Source: Paracoccus pantotrophus
GTDB taxonomy: Bacteria; Pseudomonadota; Alphaproteobacteria; Rhodobacterales; Rhodobacteraceae
Direction of reading: 5' to 3'
Assembly (NCBI RefSeq): GCF_008824185.1
Contig: NZ_CP044423.1
Coordinates: 881,501 to 945,500, forward strand
DNA length: 64,000 bases
Positions 49,390 through 56,283 of this stretch are shown here, in pieces. Position numbers and translations under genes: made by a program. Numbering within the stretch: position 1 is the stretch's first letter; each line of letters starts with the position of its first letter. A model generated the notes under the pieces. That model had not been told where the DNA came from. It searched no databases and worked only from the letters and a program-made list of their open reading frames with translations.

Positions 49390-51008
49390 GGCAGGCCGGA
49401 GCCCGGCGGGGGCGTCATCACCGGGGCCAGGATCAGCTCGACCGCCGCCTGGCGCGCGATTTCCTGCTGGCCCAGCACGCGCAGGACGCGCAGGCCCTGC
49501 GCCGCGCGCGGCAGGTCGCCGTCCAGACCGGCATCGACATCGGCGATGGCGGCCAGCAGCGCCTCGCCCCGCCGGTTGGCCAGGATCAGCTGCGCGGCGC
49601 CTTCCGGCAGGCTCCGCTCCGACGGACCCAGGAAAGCGGGGAAAAGCGCGGCCGCCCGCGGCTCGCCCTCGCCCGGCGGCGGGGCGCTTTCGGGCTCGCC
49701 CTCGGCAAAGCGCAGAAGCCACAGGTCGAAACCGGCGGCATCGGCGGGCGGGGCCTGCACCACCTGCGGCTGCGCGGCTTGCAGCGCCAGCCACAGCGCG
49801 ATGCGGCCGGCGCGGCCATCCAGCCCCAGTGCGCCGACCTCGGCCCCGACCATATCGGCCAGCGCCGGGCCAAGCCCGGCCGCGACCATGGCGTCGAAGG
49901 CAGGCGGCAGGGCATGGCCCACCCCCGCCAGGTCGCGCATCAGCAGCGCATCGGCCAGGGCCTGCACGGCGCCGGCGCGGTCCCAGACCCCGCCCGAGGC
50001 GGCGGGCTTCTGCTCCAGATAGATCATGCGCAGCTGCGAGGCCGGGATCGCCCCGGCCCGCGCCAGCCGCTCGGCCGCGTCCAGCCGGGCCTTCCAGCCC
50101 TCGTTCTGGTCCAGGTCGGCCAGGGCGAAGGCCAGGGGCAGGCCGGACGAGGGCAGGGGCTGGCCGATCGCCTCGTGCAGGCGCAGCTCCAGCGGCGTGA
50201 CCACGGCGGGCGGCACCAGTTCCTCGGCGCTGTCGGAATAGCCATCGTCCAGGTAATGCGCCAGAAGCGCCGCCATCTGCGGGTCGATCCGCCCCATGGC
50301 CTGCGCGCCGTGAAACACCAGCGCCGCAGCCGACCAGTCGCCGCCGAAGGCCAGGCAGAAGATGCGCGCCGGAAAGCTGGGCGCGACGCCGGGGGTGCGG
50401 TCCATGGTCTCGCAGGCCTGGGCCTCGTCGCCGGACAGGAGCGCGATGTCGAAAAGCCGCCGGAACCGCTCGGGGTCGCCGGGACCGGCGGCCTTGAGCA
50501 ATTCCTTGGCGGCGCCAGTGGCACCCATATCCAGAAGCTTGTCCACGCGGGCCAGGAACAGCGCGCCTTCCTGTCCGGCCTCGGTCCGGGCCGGGCGCAG
50601 CTGCGCGGCCAGCAGCCGCCGCTCCAGCCGCCGCAGCGCCGGCAGGCGCGGGTTCGAGGCGCGGATCAGCCGCACCAGCACCGCCGCCTCGCTGTCGCCC
50701 CAGAGATCCGGAGGCAGGCCGGCCGCGCGCGGCGAAACCGTGCCCTTGCCGTCGGGATTGCCCTCGCCCAGCCGGGTCACGCCGACCGGCTCGACCGCGC
50801 CGGTGGGGGCAAGCTCGCGCCTGGCGCGCTGCCGCAGTTCGGGCGGGCGCGCGTCGCCGGGTCGCCAGGACGAGATGTTGTCGGGCTCGCGCACGCTGCC
50901 CGACAGCCAGTCGCTGGCCGAAAGCGGCGGCTTGGCCCCGGCCGGCAGGGCCAGCGCCAGCCCGGCCACCAGGGCGCAGGCCAGGCCGAGGCCGTCAGTC
51001 GAGGTCAT
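49386..51008 (-). CDS. Exported protein of unknown function, helical-repeat-rich
   Basis: The 540-residue product begins with a signal peptide (LGLACALVAGLALALPAGA, cleavage near residue 26). The mature part is Ala/Leu-rich and mostly helical, with pairs such as AAKELLKAAGPGDPERFRRL and FDIALLSGDEAQACETM, reminiscent of TPR/SEL1-type solenoids, but no motif is clear enough to name. Two Cys (CETM, FCLAF) are close together. The ATG at 51008 is chosen for the signal peptide. It overlaps the small upstream gene by 14 bases and xerD by 4, forming one transcript. I do not recognise a function. Confidence 0.7.
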   Translation of the reverse strand: MTSTDGLGLACALVAGLALALPAGAKPPLSASDWLSGSVREPDNISSWRPGDARPPELRQRARRELAPTGAVEPVGVTRLGEGNPDGKGTVSPRAAGLPPDLWGDSEAAVLVRLIRASNPRLPALRRLERRLLAAQLRPARTEAGQEGALFLARVDKLLDMGATGAAKELLKAAGPGDPERFRRLFDIALLSGDEAQACETMDRTPGVAPSFPARIFCLAFGGDWSAAALVFHGAQAMGRIDPQMAALLAHYLDDGYSDSAEELVPPAVVTPLELRLHEAIGQPLPSSGLPLAFALADLDQNEGWKARLDAAERLARAGAIPASQLRMIYLEQKPAASGGVWDRAGAVQALADALLMRDLAGVGHALPPAFDAMVAAGLGPALADMVGAEVGALGLDGRAGRIALWLALQAAQPQVVQAPPADAAGFDLWLLRFAEGEPESAPPPGEGEPRAAALFPAFLGPSERSLPEGAAQLILANRRGEALLAAIADVDAGLDGDLPRAAQGLRVLRVLGQQEIARQAAVELILAPVMTPPPGSGLP

Positions 51009-51261
51009 TCTGCCCCGCCCCCGCATCCTCGGCCGTCGCAGCGGTCTGGGCGGCATCGCCGCCATCGGCGGCCGCGGTCGCCGCGGGGGCCGGTGCCGGC
51101 GCGGGCGCTGCGGCCGGGGCGGCTGTCTGCGCGCCCAGCTCCAGTTCGACCGGCATGCGCATCTCGCGCGGGTCCGAACTCATGTCGCCGAAATAGGCAT
51201 AGCCGGCCAGGCCCGCCAGAATCAGGATGACCAGAACCACCACCACCTTCAAAAGCCGCAT
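50995..51261 (-). CDS. Small single-pass membrane protein
   Basis: The 88-residue protein has an N-terminal membrane segment (LLKVVVVLVILILAGLAGYAYF) and an outside tail with PREMRMPVELE. An Ala/Pro-rich low-complexity stretch (about 49-75) and an acidic end follow. It is the first gene of the transcript leading to the exported helical protein and xerD. Its size and plan suggest an envelope-anchored partner of the next gene, but this is inference. The gap 51262-51385 separates it from aroK and carries the AT-rich AAATATATAT near 51319-51328. Confidence 0.75.
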   Translation of the reverse strand: MRLLKVVVVLVILILAGLAGYAYFGDMSSDPREMRMPVELELGAQTAAPAAAPAPAPAPAATAAADGGDAAQTAATAEDAGAGQNDLD

Positions 51262-51385
51262 GAATTGCCCCTTCCGCCTCGATATGCTTGCAATGCCGGT
51301 CTGTCGCCGGTTCCCGTGAAATATATATGGCATTTCCCGAAAGATCACGCCATCAGTCTGTCCGGTTGAATGAGGCAGGGACCGG

Positions 51386-51928
51386 GTGTTGATGCGGCGT
51401 AACATCGTGCTGATCGGAATGATGGGGGCGGGCAAGACCGCGATCGGGGGCGAACTTGCGCGCCGGTTGCGCAGGCCCTTCTCGGATACCGATGCCGAGA
51501 TCGAGCGCGCGGCGGCCATGACCATCCCGGAAATCTTTGCCCGCGACGGCGAGGAATTCTTTCGCGCCCGCGAATCGGAAGTGCTGGGCCGGGTGCTGGC
51601 CTCGGGGCCCGGCATCGTTTCGACCGGCGGCGGCGCCTGGCTGCGCCCCGAGAATCGCGCCCGCATCGGCGAAGACGGCGTCTCGGTCTGGCTCGACTGC
51701 GATCTGGAGACGCTCTGGCACCGGGTCCGGCACCGCCCGACGCGGCCGCTGCTGCAGACCCCCGACCCGCGCGGCACGCTGGAGCGGCTGCTGGCCGAGC
51801 GCGGCCCGGTCTATGCGCTGGCCGACATCCGCGTCCCCGCGCAGCGCGGCGACAGCATCGAACAGACGGCGGAGCGCGTGCTGGACGCGATCCGCGCACA
51901 TGACCCCGCGATCCTGGAGGGCAGATGA
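51386..51928 (+). CDS. aroK: Shikimate kinase
   Basis: AroK phosphorylates shikimate at the 3-hydroxyl in the chorismate pathway. The protein has 180 residues from the GTG at 51386, or 178 from the ATG at 51392. Walker A is GMMGAGKT. Shikimate contacts are DTDAEIE (Asp), FRARESE (Arg) and STGGGAW; the lid has RPLLQTPDPR. AGGG lies six bases before the GTG. The end overlaps aroB by 4 bases (ATGA), as in most bacteria. Confidence 0.95.
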   Translation: MLMRRNIVLIGMMGAGKTAIGGELARRLRRPFSDTDAEIERAAAMTIPEIFARDGEEFFRARESEVLGRVLASGPGIVSTGGGAWLRPENRARIGEDGVSVWLDCDLETLWHRVRHRPTRPLLQTPDPRGTLERLLAERGPVYALADIRVPAQRGDSIEQTAERVLDAIRAHDPAILEGR

Positions 51929-53028
51929 GCATCGAGACCGTTCACGTTGACCTGGGCGCGCGTTCCTATGACGTGCGCATCGGCCAGGGCCTGCTTGGCC
52001 GGGCAGGCGAGGAGATCGTCGCGCTGGCCGGGCGCCGCCGCGTCGCCATCCTGACCGACGAGACGGTGGCGGCGCTGCACCTGCCGGCGCTGCGCGAGGC
52101 GCTGGCCCGGCAGGGGATCGAGGCGCCGGCCCTGGCCCTGCCCGCCGGCGAGGCCACGAAATGCTGGGCCGAGCTGGGCCGCGCCGTGGAATGGCTGCTG
52201 GCCCAGAAGGTCGAGCGCAAGGATCTGGTGATCGCGCTGGGTGGCGGGGTGATCGGCGACCTGGCCGGTTTCGCCGCCGCGATCCTGCGCCGCGGCCTGC
52301 GCTTCGTGCAGATCCCGACGACGCTTCTGGCGCAGGTGGACAGTTCGGTAGGCGGCAAGACCGGCATCAACAGCCCGCAGGGCAAGAACCTGATCGGCGC
52401 CTTTCACCAGCCGGCCTTGGTGCTGGCCGATATCGACGTGCTGACCACGCTGAGCCCGCGCGATTTCCGCGCCGGCTATGGCGAGGTGGCGAAATACGGG
52501 CTCTTGGGCGACGAGGGCTTCTTCGCATGGCTCGAGGCCAATGCCGCGGGGCTGGCAAGCGATCCGGCGCTGCGCCAGCGCGCCGTGCGCCATTCGGTGG
52601 CGATGAAGGCCGGCATCGTGCAGCGCGACGAGACCGAGCAGGGCGAGCGCGCGCTGCTGAACCTGGGCCATACCTTCGGCCATGCGCTGGAATCGTCCAC
52701 CGGCTATTCCGACCGGCTGCTGCATGGCGAAGGCGTGGCCATCGGCTGCACCCTGGCCTTCGAGCTGTCCGCGCGGATGGGCCTGTGCAGCCAGGAGGCG
52801 CCGTCGCGGGTGGCGGCGCATTTCGCCGCCATGGGCCTGCCCTCGCGCATTGCCGACATTCCGGGCGAGCTGCCCGATGACGAGGCGCTGATCGGGCTGA
52901 TGGCCCAGGACAAGAAAGTGCAGGACGGCAAGCTGCGCTTCGTCCTGGCGCGCGGCATCGGCCAGGCCTTCGTCACCGATGCGGTCGATCCCGCCTTGCT
53001 GCGGCAGGTGCTGGCGCAATCGCGCTAG
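51925..53028 (+). CDS. aroB: 3-dehydroquinate synthase
   Basis: AroB converts DAHP to 3-dehydroquinate with NAD+ and Zn2+ or Co2+. The protein has 367 residues. NAD-binding GGGVIGDLAGFAAAILRRGL, QVDSSVGGKTGIN, the metal His/Glu region AGYGEVAKYG and LNLGHTFGHALES, and HGEGVAIGCTLA are all present. It is coupled to aroK. Its last 56 bases overlap phaG on the opposite strand, including the last 18 codons. Confidence 0.96.
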   Translation: MSIETVHVDLGARSYDVRIGQGLLGRAGEEIVALAGRRRVAILTDETVAALHLPALREALARQGIEAPALALPAGEATKCWAELGRAVEWLLAQKVERKDLVIALGGGVIGDLAGFAAAILRRGLRFVQIPTTLLAQVDSSVGGKTGINSPQGKNLIGAFHQPALVLADIDVLTTLSPRDFRAGYGEVAKYGLLGDEGFFAWLEANAAGLASDPALRQRAVRHSVAMKAGIVQRDETEQGERALLNLGHTFGHALESSTGYSDRLLHGEGVAIGCTLAFELSARMGLCSQEAPSRVAAHFAAMGLPSRIADIPGELPDDEALIGLMAQDKKVQDGKLRFVLARGIGQAFVTDAVDPALLRQVLAQSR

Positions 53029-53440
53029 GGTCGCGGATCCTCATCAACCCCCGCATCGGCCTCGATGTCGGGGGCGGCGGCTCGGTGCGGCGGCGGGGCG
53101 GCACCGGCTCGTCATGGCCCAGCTTGCGGTCGCGGTCGCGGCGCAGCGCCGCCCGGCCCAGCATCAGCAGCGTGATCGGGGTCGAGATCATGATGAAGAT
53201 GCCGATCATCAGCTCATGCACCACCACGCGCCCCTCGCTCAGCGAGAACATCAGCATCGAGGCCAGGATGATCAGCAGCGTGCCATAGCTGTAGCCCAGC
53301 GTCGGCGCGTGCAGCCGCTGGTAGAAGCTTTTCAGCCGCACCAGGCCGACCCCGCCCAGCAGCGTCAGCGAGGCGCCGACGACCACGAACAGCGCGATAA
53401 TGACGGCGGCCCAGGGCGGCAATTGCTCCAGATGCATCAT
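52973..53440 (-). CDS. phaG: Monovalent cation/H+ antiporter subunit G (PhaG/MnhG)
   Basis: This is the small membrane subunit of the Mrp/Pha-type Na+ or K+/H+ antiporter, 155 residues. Three helices are visible: AAVIIALFVVVGASLTLLGGVGLVRL, YGTLLIILASMLMFSL and ELMIGIFIMISTPITLLML. The C-terminal ~45 residues (PPRRRTEPPPPTSRP...) are a charged tail beyond the usual ~110-120-residue subunit, and part of it is antisense to aroB. The start at 53440 or 53437 (MMHLEQ) overlaps the phaF stop. It is the last gene of the pha operon. Confidence 0.88.
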   Translation of the reverse strand: MMHLEQLPPWAAVIIALFVVVGASLTLLGGVGLVRLKSFYQRLHAPTLGYSYGTLLIILASMLMFSLSEGRVVVHELMIGIFIMISTPITLLMLGRAALRRDRDRKLGHDEPVPPRRRTEPPPPTSRPMRGLMRIRDPSAIAPAPAAARRDRPHR

Positions 53441-53718
53441 TCGATCACCTCGCCCCGCATCAGGAACTTGGCGGCGCAGACCGTGGTGACAAAGCCCAGC
53501 ACGGCGATGACCAGCGCGCCCTCGAAGAAGAAGACATTGCCGTTGCCCATGCCGATGACCAGAAACAGCAGCATGGCGATGGAATACATGGTGTCGAGCG
53601 CCAGAACGCGGTCCTGCGCACGCGGCCCGCGCAGCATGCGCCAGCAGGCCAGCGCCAGGGCCAGGATCAGGGCGATCTGGGCATAGCCCAGGGCAAATCG
53701 CAGCAACTCGGCCGTCAT
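53437..53718 (-). CDS. phaF: Monovalent cation/H+ antiporter subunit F (PhaF/MnhF)
   Basis: This is a 93-residue membrane subunit of the antiporter. Three hydrophobic segments are visible (YAQIALILALALACWRML, VLALDTMYSIAMLLFLVIG, FFFEGALVIAVLGFVTTVCA), with the conserved RAQDRVLALD between the first two. Start 53718 overlaps phaE by 4 bases and the end overlaps phaG by 3. Length is normal for the subunit. Confidence 0.92.
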   Translation of the reverse strand: MTAELLRFALGYAQIALILALALACWRMLRGPRAQDRVLALDTMYSIAMLLFLVIGMGNGNVFFFEGALVIAVLGFVTTVCAAKFLMRGEVIE

Positions 53719-54203
53719 TCGAATATCTCCATGAGCAGCGCCTCGTAGCGGTCGCGGATCAGGCTTTGCCAGTCGTGGTCGCTGCGCAGGTCGAGGACAT
53801 GCAGCAGCAGCCGGCCCTCCTCCAGGTCGAATTCGATCCAGGCGGTGCCGGGCGTGCCGGTCAGGATGATCGCCAGCACCGCCAGCGCATTGGGATCGCG
53901 CAGGCGCAGCGTCAATTCGACGAAGCCCGAATGGTACTTCGGATGGTCGGGGCCAAGGAGCAGCACCCGCGCCACCGCGATATTGGAGCGCAGGATGTCC
54001 AGCGCCACCACCGCCATCAGCCTTGGGATCGCCAGCCAGCGCCGGAAGACGGGCCTGGGCGGATGCAGGTGCTCGACCGACCAGCCCGCCCCCAGCGCGA
54101 TCAGCGTGCCGAGCAGCAGGTGGCCCGGCGTGAAGGCGGTCAGGAACAGCCACATCAGCACCAGCACGGCTGAAAGCAGCGGATGGGGGACGAGCCGATT
54201 CAT
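53715..54203 (-). CDS. phaE: Monovalent cation/H+ antiporter subunit E (PhaE/MnhE)
   Basis: This is a 162-residue antiporter subunit. It has two N-terminal hydrophobic segments (PLLSAVLVLMWLFLTAF, LLLGTLIALGAGW) and a cytoplasmic part with DILRSNIAVARVLL, VELTLRLRDPNALAVLAIILTGTPGTAWIEFD and LRSDHDWQSLIRDRYEALLMEIFE. These last two stretches mark the MNHE family. ATGA-type overlaps couple it to phaD and phaF. Confidence 0.93.
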   Translation of the reverse strand: MNRLVPHPLLSAVLVLMWLFLTAFTPGHLLLGTLIALGAGWSVEHLHPPRPVFRRWLAIPRLMAVVALDILRSNIAVARVLLLGPDHPKYHSGFVELTLRLRDPNALAVLAIILTGTPGTAWIEFDLEEGRLLLHVLDLRSDHDWQSLIRDRYEALLMEIFE

Positions 54204-55942
54204 TGCGCCACCTCCTCTGGCCCATTCTCGTGCGTAGGCTCGGGCTCGGCAACGGGCTCGGGGGTAAGGCTTTGCACCGGTGCGGCGCGCACGTCCTGCG
54301 CCTCGGCCAGGACGGCATTGCGATAGACGCGGGGCTCGAGCAGCGCATCGGCCGTGGCGCTGGTATAGCCCAGCAGCGCATCCGAACGCACGGTCTGCAG
54401 GCCGATCATGCCCAGCAGCATGACCACCGGCACCACCTCCAGCGCCAGGATGCGCGGGGTCGGGCCTTCCTCGGCCCAGAAGCGGCGGATGCCGAAGCGC
54501 ATCAGCGCGATCAGCGCCCCAAGGCCCGACAGGATCAGCATGGCGGCATAGGCCCACAGGATCACCGGCAGATGGCCCGAGGCGGGCAGGTTGTCCTGCA
54601 CCGCACCGCGCAGGATGGCGAACTTGCCGACGAAGCCCGGCATGGGCGGCAGGCCGGCGATCATCGCCGCGACCAGACCGAAGCAGATCGCCATGGTCAG
54701 CCAGCTGACGGTGCGCTGGCTGGCGGGGGCGGTGGTGTCCTCGACCGTGCCCAGCCCCATCGGCGTCCAGCGTTCCGAAAGCGGGTCGAAGCCGTCGCCC
54801 TCGTCCGGGGCGTCGTCGTCGCCCTCGTCGTTGCGGCTGACCGGCTCGGCGATCAGGAAGAAGGCCGAGATGGCCGCGGTCGAGCCCACCATGTAGTAAA
54901 GCGCGCCGCCCAGCATCGAGCTGCCGCCCCCCGCCTGGGCAAAGCCGATCGCGGCCAGAACCGTCCCCGACGAGATGATCGCCAGATAGCCGCCCTTGCG
55001 CGCCAGTTCCGGCGTGCCCAGGATGCCGATCATGCCGAAGGCCATGGTCAGAACGCCGCCGATCATCAGCACCGAGGCGCCGAAGCCGGCCGAGGGCCCG
55101 GCATCCGGCCCCAGCACCAGCAGCGACAGCCGCAGGATGACATAGATGCCGACCTTGGTCATGATCGCCATGATCGCGGCGGCGGGCGGCGAGGCGGCGC
55201 CATAGGTCGGCGGCAGCCAGAAGCACAGCGGCCAGGCCGCCGCCTTGATCAGGAAGGCAAGCCCCAGGAAGGTCGCCGCGGCATGGAACAGCAGCCGCTC
55301 GGCATCGTCGAGCCAGTGCAGGGCCCGGGCGATATCGGCCATGTTCAGCGTGCCGGTGGTGCCATAGACCAGCGCAACGCCGATCAGGAAGAACAGCGAG
55401 GCCGCAAGGTTCACCGCCAGGTAATGCAGCCCGGCCTTGATCCGCTCGGGGCCCGAGCCATGCAGCATCAGCCCGTATGAGGCCGCGAGCATCACCTCGA
55501 AGAACACGAAGAGGTTGAACAGGTCGCCGGTCAGGAACGAGCCGTTGACCCCGGCCAGCAGGAACTGGAACATGCTGTGGTAATGCTGGCCCTTGCCGTG
55601 CCAGCCGGCGGCGGCATAGACCAGCGAGGGCGCGGCCAGAAGCGCGGTCAGCATCACCATCATCGCCGAAAGCCGGTCCAGCACCAGCACGATGCCGATG
55701 GGCACCGGCCAGTCGCCCAGGCGGTAAAGCCCGACGACCGTGCCGCCCTGCTCGGTCGCGGATTTGACGTCGGCCATCAGCTCGACCGAGGCCAGGAAGG
55801 TCAGCCCCACCGCCACCAGCCCGATGATCAGCTTGGTCTGCCGGCTGCGGTCGCTGTAAAACAGCATGAGCGCGCCGGCCACCAGCGGGATCAGGATCGG
55901 CGCGATCATCAGGTGGTCGGGCATGGCCGCATCGTTCATCAT
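54200..55942 (-). CDS. phaD: Monovalent cation/H+ antiporter subunit D (PhaD/MnhD)
   Basis: This is a 580-residue proton-pumping-type membrane subunit related to complex I NuoM/N. It has about fourteen helices and a proton_antipo_M domain. Charged residues on the presumed path are visible in FNLFVFFEVMLAASYGL (Glu) and AFLIKAAAWPLCFWLPPTYGAA (Lys). A hydrophilic acidic loop (RNDEGDDDAPDEGDGFD, about 365-385) and an acidic, Pro-rich C-terminal tail (PEPVAEPEPTHENGPEE) are longer than in typical MnhD. The start at 55942 (MMNDAAM) overlaps phaC by 4 bases; the longer frame is a shadow. Confidence 0.93.
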   Translation of the reverse strand: MMNDAAMPDHLMIAPILIPLVAGALMLFYSDRSRQTKLIIGLVAVGLTFLASVELMADVKSATEQGGTVVGLYRLGDWPVPIGIVLVLDRLSAMMVMLTALLAAPSLVYAAAGWHGKGQHYHSMFQFLLAGVNGSFLTGDLFNLFVFFEVMLAASYGLMLHGSGPERIKAGLHYLAVNLAASLFFLIGVALVYGTTGTLNMADIARALHWLDDAERLLFHAAATFLGLAFLIKAAAWPLCFWLPPTYGAASPPAAAIMAIMTKVGIYVILRLSLLVLGPDAGPSAGFGASVLMIGGVLTMAFGMIGILGTPELARKGGYLAIISSGTVLAAIGFAQAGGGSSMLGGALYYMVGSTAAISAFFLIAEPVSRNDEGDDDAPDEGDGFDPLSERWTPMGLGTVEDTTAPASQRTVSWLTMAICFGLVAAMIAGLPPMPGFVGKFAILRGAVQDNLPASGHLPVILWAYAAMLILSGLGALIALMRFGIRRFWAEEGPTPRILALEVVPVVMLLGMIGLQTVRSDALLGYTSATADALLEPRVYRNAVLAEAQDVRAAPVQSLTPEPVAEPEPTHENGPEEVAQ

Positions 55943-56283
55943 GGATGACGCTCCTTGCCGTCCACGTGGTCGGTGCCGGTGGCCCCGCGCGAGGCGATCA
56001 TCAGCACCAGGAACAGCGCCGTGGTGGCGAAGCTGATGACGATGGCGGTCAGCACCAGCGCCTGCGGCACCGGGTCGGCATAGGCGGTCGGATCGACGAA
56101 GCCGCCCTTGGGCATGATCGGCGCGGCGCCGACGTAAAGCCGGCCCATGGCAAAGATGAACAGGTTGATGCCATAGGCCAGCAGGCATAGGCCGATGATG
56201 ACCTGGTAGGAGCGCGGCCGCAGCAGCAGCCAGACGCCGGAGCCGACCAGGATGCCGATGGCAAGGGCAAGGATCAGTTCCAT
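55939..56283 (-). CDS. phaC: Monovalent cation/H+ antiporter subunit C (PhaC/MnhC)
   Basis: This is a 114-residue subunit related to complex I NuoK. Three helices (LILALAIGILVGSGVWLLL, YQVIIGLCLLAYGINLFIF, LVLTAIVISFATTALFLVLMI) and the connecting GGFVDPTAYADPVPQALVLTAI are diagnostic. It starts at 56283, within the TGATG junction with phaAB. The longer frame upstream is a shadow of phaAB. Confidence 0.94.
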   Translation of the reverse strand: MELILALAIGILVGSGVWLLLRPRSYQVIIGLCLLAYGINLFIFAMGRLYVGAAPIMPKGGFVDPTAYADPVPQALVLTAIVISFATTALFLVLMIASRGATGTDHVDGKERHP

